Shown one piece after another: positions 37,071 through 46,034 of a stretch of 63,843 bases of DNA. The stretch comes from Nostoc sp. RI_552 (GTDB lineage: Bacteria; Cyanobacteriota; Cyanobacteriia; Cyanobacteriales; Nostocaceae): assembly GCA_016124525.1 (NCBI GenBank), contig WGNO01000034.1:1-63843 (forward strand), given 5' to 3'. The notes under the pieces are model-generated. The model made no database searches. It was not told the origin of the DNA and saw only the letters and a program-made list of their open reading frames with translations. Every line of letters starts with the position of its first letter. Within the stretch, counting starts at the first letter, position 1. A program made the translations under genes and the position numbers.

Positions 37071-38021
37071 TTAACTATACAAAGCTTTCACCCATTGCCA
37101 TTCTTGTGTCAAACCTTCTTTTAACAGAATTTGCGGCTGGTATCCTAAGATTTGTCGGGCTTTCGACACATCAGCCGCAGTATGACCTGCGTCTCCCATT
37201 GCTTTTTCGATGTAATTTTTTTTAATCGGTTTGCCAACTATTTCTGCCATAGTGTCCAAAACTTCGTTTAAAACTACCCTACTACCAGCACCAATGTTGA
37301 ATATTTCACCCACTGCTTGTGGTGCTGTGGCCGCAGCTAAATTGGCAGCTATGATGTCACTGACAAAAGTAAAGTCTCGCGTTTGCTGTCCATCTCCGTA
37401 AATGGAAATTGCCTCATCCTGCAAAATAGACTTGAAAAACTTATGAAAAGCCATATCCGGGCGCTGTCTGGGACCATAAACCGTAAAATAGCGTAATGCC
37501 ACAACAGGTACACCAAAGTTTTTGTGATATAATCTACACAAACGTTCTGCTGCTAGTTTGGTAATACCATAAGGAGAAACTGGTTGGGGAGGAATTTCTT
37601 CATGGGTGGGTAATGTTTCTGCATCTCCATATACACTTGATGTAGACGCAAATACTAATCTTTTCAGGTTTTTAGCATCCTTGACAGCTTCCAGCAAAAT
37701 TTGTGTTGCACTAATATTACGTTCCGTATAATTACGGAATGATTGACCCCAACTAGCTCTTACCCCAGCTTGTGCGGCCTGATGGTAAATCACCCCAACA
37801 TTTTCCAGCAACGCCTGCCAATCTAAAAATTGAATATCTCCTTCAATTAAAGTAAATTGAGGTGAACTGCGTAAATGTGCAATACTTTTGTACTTTAACA
37901 TCGGGTCGTAGTAATCGTTAAATTGATCAATCCCGATTACTTCTTTTCCTTGTTTTAGTAATGTTTCCACAAGGTGGGAACCAATAAAGCCGGCTGCTCC
38001 AGTAACAATAATTTTAGCCAT
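37071..38021 (-). CDS. NAD-dependent sugar-nucleotide epimerase/dehydratase
   Basis: A 316-residue extended short-chain dehydrogenase. The NAD-binding glycine motif is TGAAGFIGSH at residue 7, the catalytic Tyr-Lys pair is in SPYGITKLAAER (YxxxK near 150), and the Ser/Thr triad is in VFASTSSVYGD. YGDGQQTRDFTFVSD and FNIGAGSRVVL contact the UDP-sugar. The wording resembles UDP-glucuronate 4-epimerase and UDP-glucose 4-epimerase groups, which supply sugars for envelope polysaccharide. The exact sugar is unresolved. ATG at 38021. It is monocistronic, divergent from purD 385 bases away. Confidence 0.88.
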   Translation of the reverse strand: MAKIIVTGAAGFIGSHLVETLLKQGKEVIGIDQFNDYYDPMLKYKSIAHLRSSPQFTLIEGDIQFLDWQALLENVGVIYHQAAQAGVRASWGQSFRNYTERNISATQILLEAVKDAKNLKRLVFASTSSVYGDAETLPTHEEIPPQPVSPYGITKLAAERLCRLYHKNFGVPVVALRYFTVYGPRQRPDMAFHKFFKSILQDEAISIYGDGQQTRDFTFVSDIIAANLAAATAPQAVGEIFNIGAGSRVVLNEVLDTMAEIVGKPIKKNYIEKAMGDAGHTAADVSKARQILGYQPQILLKEGLTQEWQWVKALYS

Positions 38022-38406
38022 GTTTACTATTTGTTGATATGATTTTAGTTTCCATCATCATAAGTTAACATCTACAACAGATAAATCTGTATTTTATCTC
38101 GATAAAAACTGCTGTAGAACATTTACGTTTCAATACTTATTAAGTTTTGACCAGTTAATTATTCTAAGTTAGAAAAATTAATTATAAATACTGAAAACCT
38201 GGATACATAATTTTGCAAACACCCAAAATGTTATTTTTCTTAAAAAAAAGAGGTTACTCGTGAAATATACAAGCTCAATTAGTATAACCTTTAATGGGAT
38301 TAGCAGCGAGTATGATTAGGGGCTTGCACTGGCGTAATATTTGATGAAAAAATTGATCAGTGAGAGCCACTAGGATGTTCTTGCTTTAGAACCCACGAGG
38401 AAATCA
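38022..38406. other. Divergent intergenic region upstream of purD
   Basis: 385 AT-rich bases with no gene. The last bases, ACGAGGAAATCA, include the purD ribosome binding site. No purine-type riboswitch or PUR box was recognised. Confidence 0.5.
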
Positions 38407-39684
38407 GTGAAAGTTTTAGTTGTCGGTAATGGGGGGCGCGAACACGCTCTAGCTTGGAAACTGTTGCAATCTCAGCAAGTTGAGCAGATTGTCTGTGTGC
38501 CCGGAAATGGGGGGACGGCAAGTTTGCAACGCTGTCGTAACTTGCCTTTGGCTGTAGATGATTTTGAGGGTATGAGCAGATACGCTCTAGAAAATGGTAT
38601 TTCTCTGGTGGTAGTAGGACCAGAAGTACCCCTAGCCAAAGGAATCACAGATTACCTCCAAAGTCAAGGGCTGATGGTATTTGGGCCTGCCAGATCTGGA
38701 GCGCAGATTGAAGCAAGTAAAGCTTGGGCAAAAGCTTTAATGCAAGAAGAGGGGATTCCCACGGCGAAAGCTGCGGTATTTACAGATGCAACAGCAGCTA
38801 AGTCTTACGTCAAATCACAGGATATACCTATAGTTGTCAAAGCTGACGGTTTGGCAGCAGGTAAGGGTGTTATAGTTGCCACAACTTTAGAACAAGCTGA
38901 AGATGCTATTGATTCTATTTTTCAAGGGCAGTTTGGCAGCGCAGGAAATTTTGTTGTTGTTGAAGAATGTCTAATTGGGGAAGAGGTATCAGTTTTAGCC
39001 TTAACCGATGGGTTAACCATTCGCCCTTTACTACCAGCTCAAGATCATAAGCGGATTGGGGAGGGGGATACAGGGGAAAATACTGGTGGAATGGGAGCTT
39101 ATGCCCCCGCACCTATTGCCACACCAGAGTTAATGACACGTATTCAAACCCAAGTTTTAGAAAGAGCGATCACTGGTTTAAGAAACAGAGGTATTGACTA
39201 CCGAGGCGTGCTGTATGCGGGATTGATGATTGCACCCGATGGCGACTTCAAGGTTTTAGAATTTAACTGTCGCTTCGGTGACCCGGAAACTCAGGTGATT
39301 TTGCCACTTTTAGACACACCCTTAGAGGAATTGATTCTAGCCTGTCTAAAACAGCGTTTAGGCGAAATGCCCCCCATAGCTTGGAAACCAGGGGCATCTG
39401 CTACTGTTGTTGCTGCTTCAGGTGGTTATCCTGGCGAATACGAAAAAGGTAAAGTGATTACTGGTATCAAAGAAGCTGAGGCAGCAGGAGTCACTGTATT
39501 CCACGCAGGTACAAAGTTAAATCAGCAACAACAAATAGTTACAGATGGGGGAAGAGTGTTAAATGTAACTGCTATTGGGGAAAATTTTCAGCAAGCCATC
39601 GCTCAAGCCTACATTGGAATCAAATCAATTCAATTTGAAGGAATATATTACCGAAAAGATATCGGTCATCGAGTTTTGAAGTAG
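38407..39684 (+). CDS. purD: Phosphoribosylamine-glycine ligase
   Basis: A 425-residue ATP-grasp enzyme that joins glycine to phosphoribosylamine, the second step of purine synthesis. It begins with VLVVGNGGREHALAWKL, and shows the ATP-grasp elements IVVKADGLAAGKGVIVA and VVVEECLIGEEVSVLA, substrate residues in GGMGAYAPAP, and the metal-binding LEFNCRFGDPETQ. Length is normal (about 425). The GTG start at 38407 has GAGGAAA 3 bases upstream. A perfect palindromic terminator follows. In this window nblS lies 0.9 kb downstream on the same strand, separated by an insertion remnant. Confidence 0.96.
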   Translation: MKVLVVGNGGREHALAWKLLQSQQVEQIVCVPGNGGTASLQRCRNLPLAVDDFEGMSRYALENGISLVVVGPEVPLAKGITDYLQSQGLMVFGPARSGAQIEASKAWAKALMQEEGIPTAKAAVFTDATAAKSYVKSQDIPIVVKADGLAAGKGVIVATTLEQAEDAIDSIFQGQFGSAGNFVVVEECLIGEEVSVLALTDGLTIRPLLPAQDHKRIGEGDTGENTGGMGAYAPAPIATPELMTRIQTQVLERAITGLRNRGIDYRGVLYAGLMIAPDGDFKVLEFNCRFGDPETQVILPLLDTPLEELILACLKQRLGEMPPIAWKPGASATVVAASGGYPGEYEKGKVITGIKEAEAAGVTVFHAGTKLNQQQQIVTDGGRVLNVTAIGENFQQAIAQAYIGIKSIQFEGIYYRKDIGHRVLK

Positions 39685-39823
39685 AAATTCTGCCTATGTA
39701 TGTGCCTTGTGACAATGCTCAAGTTTTAGTTTATGTAACGAACAGCAAAGGACGCAAAAGACACAAACAAAGAACTTCACACCACCCTTTTAGGTAATGC
39801 TTTGTGTGAGCTACCGGTGAATT

Positions 39824-39851
39824 TAGGGAAAGCTGTTAACAGCTTTCCCTA
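39824..39851 (+). terminator. Palindromic terminator after purD
   Basis: A perfect 28-bp palindrome: TAGGGAAAGCTGTT (39824-39837) and AACAGCTTTCCCTA (39838-39851), followed by TTTATTT. It lies 140 bases after the purD stop. The uninterrupted palindrome could also cruciform or act in both directions. Confidence 0.65.
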
Positions 39852-39944
39852 TTTATTTACCCTAATTGTAGCCAAACAGACAGTTTATGGGTAAACAGCG
39901 TCTCCAACAAATTTTAATTAGTGATTTTACGTGTAAAACATGGG

Positions 39945-40169
39945 TTAACTACTCTAACTAAGCTGAGGCTATAATTCGAGCTTCTGTAGTCACAGAGAAC
40001 TGCTGCACACCAGAATTTTCCCCCTTGGTCTTACCTCTCCCCCCAGAGCAGAAACGGCTGAACCATCCGCCTTGAGCATCCTGATTTTCTCTGTTCTGAT
40101 GTTTTGGGCTGCGTTACCGTCGAGATCATCGTGATTACCACAGTTAAGGCCAGTGCAACCTCTAACATC
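39945..40169 (-). pseudogene. TnpB tail with insertion-element end, copy 2 of 3
   Basis: The minus strand reads DVRGCTGLNCGNHDDLDGNA, AQNIRTEKIRMLKADGSA, VSALGGEVRPRGKILV and a stop at 39990-39992. The remnants of the zinc ribbon (C-x3-N-C) and (D)xDGNAAQNIR are the known C-terminal signature of one cyanobacterial TnpB group, with GGxVRPxxG near the end. The non-coding end CAGCTTAGTTAGAGTAGTTA at 39945-39965 is shared with the copies at 18.6 and 58.5 kb. The catalytic core is absent. Confidence 0.85.
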
Positions 40170-40580
40170 TAGTGGGATTTAAATCATTTGATGGAAACAA
40201 CCAAAACAGAGACATTGTTAAAATCCTTAATTTATATGTATCTATTTCCTGCTATGTATGTTTATTTTCTGGCAGATAAGTATGAGTGAAGACACTTTCC
40301 ACTTAGGCACTGGCTAGGGGTACTAAGTTTAAACCAAGCAGTGTTATCCATCCATACAACGGGAATACATAGCAGTAGGACAGTTACAATTTTCCCATAA
40401 ACGTGGTATACTCCAGTAAGATTAACAATGTACTACACCTAGTGCATCTATTAAAATCTTCACTAATTGACCATCTTTCTGTAAAGTAGAAACAGTGTCA
40501 ACATATTCAACATCAAGTTAACTGTTAATTTTTTAGTTGTTGGGGTTAAACAACCAAAACTACTAACAACTTTATTTAAA
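40170..40580. other. Upstream region of nblS
   Basis: About 410 bases without a gene, between the TnpB tail and nblS. It is AT-rich close to the start codon, with GTTAACTGTTAATTTTTTAG near 40518 as a plausible promoter zone. I did not find a convincing HLR1 (RpaB) box. Confidence 0.45.
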
Positions 40581-42533
40581 ATGCTGGCTCTTTTAAAAAC
40601 AATCCGAGAAGCGGTTGCTAACTGGTGGTCGGAGTTCACACTCCAGACCAAACTTTTGGCTGTTGCCACCTTGGTCGTGTCATTGGTAATGAGTGGTTTG
40701 ACATTCTGGGCTGTGAACACAATTCAGCAAGATGCCCGAATGAATGATACTCGCTTTGGTCGTGACCTGGGACTACTCCTTGCTGCAAACGTTGCTCCCC
40801 TCATAGCTGATCACAATTACACTGAGGTTGCCCAATTTTCCCAACGCTTCTACAGCAGTACCTCTAGCGTCCGTTATATGCTGTACGCCGATCAAAGTGG
40901 AAAAATATTTTTTGGTATTCCTTTTTGGGAACCAGAGGTTGAAAACTCCCTAACAATCGAACGACGAATACAATTGCCAGAAGATTACACCAGTGACCGG
41001 GAAAGGCCGATGGTGCGGCAACACATGACCCCAGATGGCGTAGTCACTGATGTTTTTATTCCCCTAGTTGTGGATCAAAAATATCAGGGTGTATTGGCAA
41101 TTGGCATTAATCCTAACCAAACCGCAGTTATCTCCACTAATTTCACCCGTGATGTAACTATTGCGGTTTTTATCACCATTTGGGTCATGGTGATTTTGGC
41201 AGGAGTAATCAACGCTTTGACAATTACTAAGCCTATTAAAGAACTACTAGTGGGAGTAAAACAAATTGCCGCTGGTAATTTTAAGCAGCGCATTGATTTA
41301 CCTCTAGGTGGCGAACTGGGAGAGGTAATTCTCAGCTTTAATGAAATGGCAGAGCGTTTGGAGCGCTATGAAGAGCAAAACATTGAAGAATTAACTGCGG
41401 AAAAAGCTAAACTGGAAACACTGGTTTCTACCATCGCTGATGGTGCAGTTTTGATTGATAACAGTATGCAGGTGATTTTAGTTAACCCCACAGCGCGGCG
41501 AATTTTTGGCTGGGAAGGGGTAGCAGTTGAGGGTGGCAATGTTTTACATCATTTGCCCCCGCCTGTGCAGATGGAAATTAGCCGTCCTTTGTACGAAATG
41601 GCCGCAGGTGAATGTGAAAGTTCCGAGTTCCGTATTCATTTAAAGGAACCCACTAAGCGCACCGTCCGCATTCTCCTGACTACTGTACTCAATTCACAAC
41701 GGGAAAGCATCAAAGGTATTGCTATCACTGTTCAAGATATCACTCGTGAGGTAGAACTGAACGAGGCCAAAAGCCAATTTATCAGTAACGTTTCTCATGA
41801 ATTACGAACGCCTTTATTTAATATCAAATCGTTTATTGAAACTTTACATGAGTATGGCGAAGAATTGAGTGTAGAACAACGACAGGATTTTTTACAAACA
41901 GTCAATCATGAAACCGATAGACTTACCCGTTTAGTTAACGATGTTTTGGATTTGTCCAAGCTAGAATCTGGGCGCAGCTACAATTTTGGTGGGGTGGATT
42001 TAGCACAAGCCATTGAGCAAACCCTGCGTACTTACCAACTCAATGCTAAGGACAAGGGTATTGAACTAATTCAAGAAGTAGCCCTTGATTTGCCGTTAGT
42101 TATGGGCAATTATGATTTGCTATTACAAGTACTAGCTAACTTGGTGGGTAATTCTCTGAAATTCTCTCATTCCGGTGGTCAGGTGGCAATTCGCGCCTAT
42201 CAATTAGAAGATATCAATTCTAACTCACAGACTCACCTGCCTCAAGTGCGGGTGGAAATCTCCGACACAGGTATTGGAATTGCTCCAGAAGATCAACAGG
42301 CGATTTTTGACCGTTTTTTCCGTGTAGAAAACCGAGTTCACACTTTAGAAGGCACTGGCCTAGGTCTATCCATTGTGAGAAATATTATGGAAAGGCATCA
42401 CAGTCAAATGCATCTAGTGAGTGAAGTTGGAGTGGGTACTACTTTTTGGTTCGACTTAACTTTATTTGAGGAAAACTCAGAAATGTCCGCTGAGTCCACT
42501 GCTCATGAAACTATGACAATTCCCACCCTTTAA
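40581..42533 (+). CDS. nblS: Sensor histidine kinase NblS (Hik33/DspA)
   Basis: A 650-residue membrane histidine kinase recognised along its whole length. Two membrane helices (about 28-50 and 190-215) bracket a periplasmic sensory region, followed by HAMP (ITKPIKELLVGVKQIAAG), PAS (about 285-385), HisKA with H-box FISNVSHELRTPLFNIK, and HATPase_c (LANLVGNSLKFSHSGG, DTGIGIAPEDQQ, GTGLGLSIV). NblS controls high-light, cold and nutrient-stress genes through RpaB and is essential in several cyanobacteria. ATG at 40581. It is followed by a short convergent zinc-ribbon gene only 7 bases away. Confidence 0.94.
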   Translation: MLALLKTIREAVANWWSEFTLQTKLLAVATLVVSLVMSGLTFWAVNTIQQDARMNDTRFGRDLGLLLAANVAPLIADHNYTEVAQFSQRFYSSTSSVRYMLYADQSGKIFFGIPFWEPEVENSLTIERRIQLPEDYTSDRERPMVRQHMTPDGVVTDVFIPLVVDQKYQGVLAIGINPNQTAVISTNFTRDVTIAVFITIWVMVILAGVINALTITKPIKELLVGVKQIAAGNFKQRIDLPLGGELGEVILSFNEMAERLERYEEQNIEELTAEKAKLETLVSTIADGAVLIDNSMQVILVNPTARRIFGWEGVAVEGGNVLHHLPPPVQMEISRPLYEMAAGECESSEFRIHLKEPTKRTVRILLTTVLNSQRESIKGIAITVQDITREVELNEAKSQFISNVSHELRTPLFNIKSFIETLHEYGEELSVEQRQDFLQTVNHETDRLTRLVNDVLDLSKLESGRSYNFGGVDLAQAIEQTLRTYQLNAKDKGIELIQEVALDLPLVMGNYDLLLQVLANLVGNSLKFSHSGGQVAIRAYQLEDINSNSQTHLPQVRVEISDTGIGIAPEDQQAIFDRFFRVENRVHTLEGTGLGLSIVRNIMERHHSQMHLVSEVGVGTTFWFDLTLFEENSEMSAESTAHETMTIPTL

Positions 42534-42540
42534 GCTTTAA

Positions 42541-42912
42541 TCAAGCACTGGACAAAGCTATGAGAAAACAGACAAATAATAAACTAAGTAGCAGCAACAA
42601 AAACTGATTGCGTTTAACCCAATTTTTCCTCCTTGCACCCAAGCTACTGGGGTTAAGTTGCTTTGGTAATCTTAACTTGCTCTCTGCCAAATTTTCGTAC
42701 AAGGTACAATCTTTGGCGTAGGGGCGTTGAGGAAAGTTACAAGTATTATCCATGTGGTATGTGCAACTGTCGCATAGGTACTCTTTCCCAGTAGCCCGGT
42801 GCAGTGGAATCCCTGGATGACCATAAGCTTTGAGAGTTGTACGACAATAGGGGCAAGTAATTGCCTGACCATCAACTGGTTGATAGCAACGGGGACAAGA
42901 TATGGTGGTCAC
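42541..42912 (-). CDS. Zinc-ribbon protein with C-terminal membrane anchor
   Basis: A 123-residue protein. N-terminal CPRCYQPVDGQAITCPYCR is a CxxC-x14-CxxC zinc ribbon, then LCDSCTYHMDNTCNFPQRPY has further Cys pairs, and KDCTLYEN. A single membrane helix (FLLLLLSLLFVCFLIALS) closes the protein, so the metal domain probably faces the cytoplasm while tethered. Conserved in cyanobacteria as far as I recall, without a known role. It converges with nblS with a 7-base gap, so transcripts may overlap. Confidence 0.75.
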   Translation of the reverse strand: MTTISCPRCYQPVDGQAITCPYCRTTLKAYGHPGIPLHRATGKEYLCDSCTYHMDNTCNFPQRPYAKDCTLYENLAESKLRLPKQLNPSSLGARRKNWVKRNQFLLLLLSLLFVCFLIALSSA

Positions 42913-42967
42913 AACATCAGCACAAATAAGTAAACATTCTGATTCTAGCTATTTGTGGGGGTTTGAT

Positions 42968-43891
42968 TTAACTTACAGCTTTGAGCTTGGTAATAAATGG
43001 TGCGATCGCTTCTACAAACTTTGTAGTTGATTCATATGGTAAGACATTGCGACCAGGTAATTTAATGCCAGTACCTTGAGGTAAACACGATAGATAATCA
43101 GCCAAGCGTTCATCTGGTGTTTCTTGTTGACCTTCCTTGCTAATGCTTGATGCAGTTTCTCCTACAACTACTAATGTTGGCTGTTTGATACAAGCAAGAT
43201 AACCACCATAATCCTGTCGCCAAAACCCAGCTAAAAATGAAAACACTGCATGGCGGGTTTCAGGATTTTTCGCCCCAGCTAACAACATATTTAACCATTC
43301 TTTATCTACAGCTTTTTCCGAAGCAAAAAGCTGGCGAGCCGAAAAAGAACGCAAAAACTTTTCTGTCCGCGCATAGCGGTAAAAAGCATTACCAAAAGCC
43401 GAATCAAAGAGATTCCAAGCAATTTTTTGCTGCCATGCTGATGAACTTCTAGTAATCACCGGCCAAGCTGGAGGCCCGGCTAAAATCAGTCCAGCAATTA
43501 AATTTGATTTTTTTTGTACTAACTCTATGGCGACAGGTAATAAAGCTCCTTGCACTACAATCACAACATTTTGTTTTACTACTGTTTGTAAAAAGTAATT
43601 TAGTTGCTCTGCCCAATCTTTAGGAGTATAAGCTACATGGGGCATATCACTATCACCACATCCTAGTAAGTCAGGATTGTAAATAGCATTTTTATGACCT
43701 GCTGCATACCATTTGCTGCGAAATCTTTGCCAAAATTGCCGGGACAAACCCACACCAATGGGATGAATTAAAAGTAAAGGTAGACCCTCATTATTAGAAT
43801 TAACTGGTTCATGTAGGTCGTAGGCGCAACGATAATTTTTCCAGGTATAAAACTGGGTAGGAGATATTCTAATATTTAGTGTGTCTTCCAT
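42968..43891 (-). CDS. Alpha/beta hydrolase
   Basis: A 307-residue alpha/beta-hydrolase fold protein. LLLIHPIGVGLSRQFWQRF is the oxyanion-hole strand (HPxG), DLLGCGDSDMP follows, and the nucleophile-elbow position reads VVVQGALLPVAIELV, in which the usual GxSxG is GALLP: the catalytic Ser appears replaced by Ala or Leu. PTLVVVGETASS is the acid-loop strand. The C-terminal His loop (GRNVLPYESTTKFVEAI) also lacks a clear His. It may therefore be a non-catalytic or differently acting member. ATG at 43891. It lies 21 bases downstream of the SDR gene on the same strand, probably one transcript. Confidence 0.8.
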   Translation of the reverse strand: MEDTLNIRISPTQFYTWKNYRCAYDLHEPVNSNNEGLPLLLIHPIGVGLSRQFWQRFRSKWYAAGHKNAIYNPDLLGCGDSDMPHVAYTPKDWAEQLNYFLQTVVKQNVVIVVQGALLPVAIELVQKKSNLIAGLILAGPPAWPVITRSSSAWQQKIAWNLFDSAFGNAFYRYARTEKFLRSFSARQLFASEKAVDKEWLNMLLAGAKNPETRHAVFSFLAGFWRQDYGGYLACIKQPTLVVVGETASSISKEGQQETPDERLADYLSCLPQGTGIKLPGRNVLPYESTTKFVEAIAPFITKLKAVS

Positions 43892-43912
43892 AGTATTGAT
43901 TTAACATTTACA

Positions 43913-44737
43913 TTAAAAAATCATTTGTGGATGAATTAATTTATATCCAGCCTTTTTGATTTTTTGATTTGCTACTTTAGCATTATATAAACGACTGCTT
44001 TTGAAAGTGTTATCCCATTTTACTCTGGGTAAATTGTGTTTTTGTAACAAGGTATCCAGCAAGTCTCTACTGGTAAGATAAGAATCATCTACCAGGTTAT
44101 AAATACCTTGCAAGTGATGTTGACGTACAAATTCTATTGCCCCTACAATATCATCCAGGTGAATCCAATTAGCTACATCTTCACCATCGCCAAGACGAGT
44201 TGTACCAGGAACTTGACTAAATATTTTCATTAGTTCCCTGTTAGGTCCATAAATACCTCCCAACCTCAAGATACAAACACGCAGGTGGTCACTAGAAGCT
44301 CCTAGCAATACATCCTCAGTTGTTTTGAGGATTTTTCCATTCTCATGGCTTGGTGTAGGCAGAGTTTCTTCATCTACCCAGGCGCCGTTGTGGTCACCAT
44401 AAACTGAATAACTTCCAGTGTATATTAGTTGCTTGATGCTGGGAAGTTCGGGTAAAAGTTCAACTAAAGTCTTGGCAGTATTGAAATAAGTTTCTTGATA
44501 TGAATTTGCCTTTTTTGCCCCAACAGTCAACAGCACAACATCTTGATTTTGCAATAGATATTTGAGTCTTTGTGAATCACTACCAGAGGAAACTACAACT
44601 TTTTGGGCTACGCTTTGTAAAATTGGGACACGTTCAGGAGTAGTTGTAGTAGCTGTAACCATGAAAGTCATTCTTTGCTGCCAATATTGAGCAACTGCAT
44701 AACCAACGTAACCACAACCAATAATGGAAATGTTCAT
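43913..44737 (-). CDS. NAD(P)-binding SDR protein (YeeZ-like)
   Basis: About 274 residues from the ATG at 44737, where the Rossmann motif IIGCGYVGYAVAQ begins at once; a longer frame adds 32 unlike residues. It is an atypical extended short-chain dehydrogenase: glycine motif GCGYVG, LIYTGSYSVYGDHNG, and RLGGIYGPNRELM, then WIHLDDIVGAIEF. Proteins of this group are annotated as sugar epimerase-like, or YeeZ, with unknown substrates. The catalytic YxxxK Tyr-Lys pair is not seen (SHENGKILKTTED at that place). Shares a strand and 21-base gap with the hydrolase. Confidence 0.8.
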   Translation of the reverse strand: MNISIIGCGYVGYAVAQYWQQRMTFMVTATTTTPERVPILQSVAQKVVVSSGSDSQRLKYLLQNQDVVLLTVGAKKANSYQETYFNTAKTLVELLPELPSIKQLIYTGSYSVYGDHNGAWVDEETLPTPSHENGKILKTTEDVLLGASSDHLRVCILRLGGIYGPNRELMKIFSQVPGTTRLGDGEDVANWIHLDDIVGAIEFVRQHHLQGIYNLVDDSYLTSRDLLDTLLQKHNLPRVKWDNTFKSSRLYNAKVANQKIKKAGYKLIHPQMIF

Positions 44738-44868
44738 AAATACATGTGCATCTCTGATGTTAACAATTGGTGAGGCGTTGTCTTTGTCAAGAATCTGGTG
44801 TTTAAACCAGTGTTGTCTCTTATCCCTGAGCATTTATTTATCTCATTTCAAGAGAACGAATCGCACTG

Positions 44869-45519
44869 TCAACTATGGATCATACCATCAGGCATAATTG
44901 CACCGGCCAAATTAGCACCAATCAATTTTACCAGTAGGCGATCGCCAGAACGAATCCGCGCTCCTGTCAAGTCTGCCCCGCGCAAGTCCGCCCCACTGAG
45001 ATCTGCGCCAATCAAGTTAGTGGAGCGCAAGTTGGCTTCTCTCAAGTCCGCTAAAAGTAAGTTAGCTCGAAACAAATTTGCTTCAGATAAATTTGCACCT
45101 CTGAGAATAACTTTATGCATAAAAGTATCACTCAGGTCTGCGCCACTCAAGTTAGCGTAACTCAAGTTCCTACCAGATAAATCTTTGTTGCTTAAGTTAG
45201 AGCCACTAAAATCTTTACCACTTAAATCAGGGTTAGGACTGGGCGGTTTGTACGTACTTTGAGGTGTTTTTTTTTGTTGAGTTACTGATGGAGAATGATA
45301 AGTATTTCTGTACTTACCATTTAAAGAGCGCAATTGATCACGAGCTTCATTAATAGCTTTGAGCTTTTCTTGGGCTTTCTTTTGTAAGCGGATATTGTCT
45401 TGAGGAATACGATCAGGATGCCAAATAAAAACCAAGTCTTTATAAGCCTGGTTGACTTCCTCAAGTGTTGCTCCAGGTTCTATTTCTAAAACTCTATAAT
45501 ACTGCTCCATCTCGCTCAT
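44869..45519 (-). CDS. DnaJ-domain protein with pentapeptide repeats
   Basis: A 216-residue two-domain protein. Residues 5-70 form a J domain (QYYRVLEIEPGATLEEVNQ, with the HPD motif in IWHPDRI), the Hsp70-stimulating part of DnaJ. After a Ser/Pro/Gln linker, pentapeptide repeats A(D/N)LxX run from about residue 95 to 205 (DLSGKDFSGSNLSNKDLSG, ANLSEANLFRANLLLADL, GADLSGADLRGADL), giving a right-handed beta helix of about four coils. The fusion suggests a co-chaperone with a repeat surface for clients or partners (inference). Reported in cyanobacteria; no function known. ATG at 45519; an internal ATG at 45510 is possible. Confidence 0.88.
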   Translation of the reverse strand: MSEMEQYYRVLEIEPGATLEEVNQAYKDLVFIWHPDRIPQDNIRLQKKAQEKLKAINEARDQLRSLNGKYRNTYHSPSVTQQKKTPQSTYKPPSPNPDLSGKDFSGSNLSNKDLSGRNLSYANLSGADLSDTFMHKVILRGANLSEANLFRANLLLADLREANLRSTNLIGADLSGADLRGADLTGARIRSGDRLLVKLIGANLAGAIMPDGMIHS

Positions 45520-46034
45520 AAGATATTTCTTTCAACAATCCAATTAAGTATGAGTGATGCAGTCGCTGGATAAAACCTCCTCAAATCTACTGATGAGATT
45601 GGAATTGGTTCTAATTTCTGTTTTGGTCAAGCCCGTGGGCTGTTTCTCTCCCATAGGCATACATTTAAGAATACCTTCTCCCTATGTGCTTTCAATTCAA
45701 TACTGAACTTTAAATCAAGTCTAAATATTATACAAGCCTGTCTACCCTAACTCGGTTCATAAATAACCTTTTTGGCGGCGAACTTTACAACAATATACCT
45801 TCTTTGTATACACGGAAACTCTAAGGGCATCGCCTGGTTAAACCTATAGTTTTGTATCGATGTACTTGTTCCTAAACGGCCTTATGGTCATTTTCCCAGT
45901 TCATCTAGTATATTGCCCATAAAAAATTCAACATATCTACCGGCAAAGAGGCGAACTAAACAAATTGAAAACTGTTTTCCATGGCTATTTTTGATTTTTT
46001 GGCTTTTAATCGGTAAATTTTAGCTTTTTACAAA
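45520..46034. other. Intergenic region without a recognised gene
   Basis: 515 bases. A 38-codon minus-strand frame (starting MPMGEKQPTGLTKTEIRTN, about 45660 to 45545) is open but unrecognised. AT-rich elsewhere. No tRNA, terminator with T-run or transposase motif was found. Confidence 0.45.

Noticed and set aside
38022..38406. Purine riboswitch upstream of purD
   Set aside because: No conserved purine-aptamer core (three-way junction sequence) was recognised in the leader.
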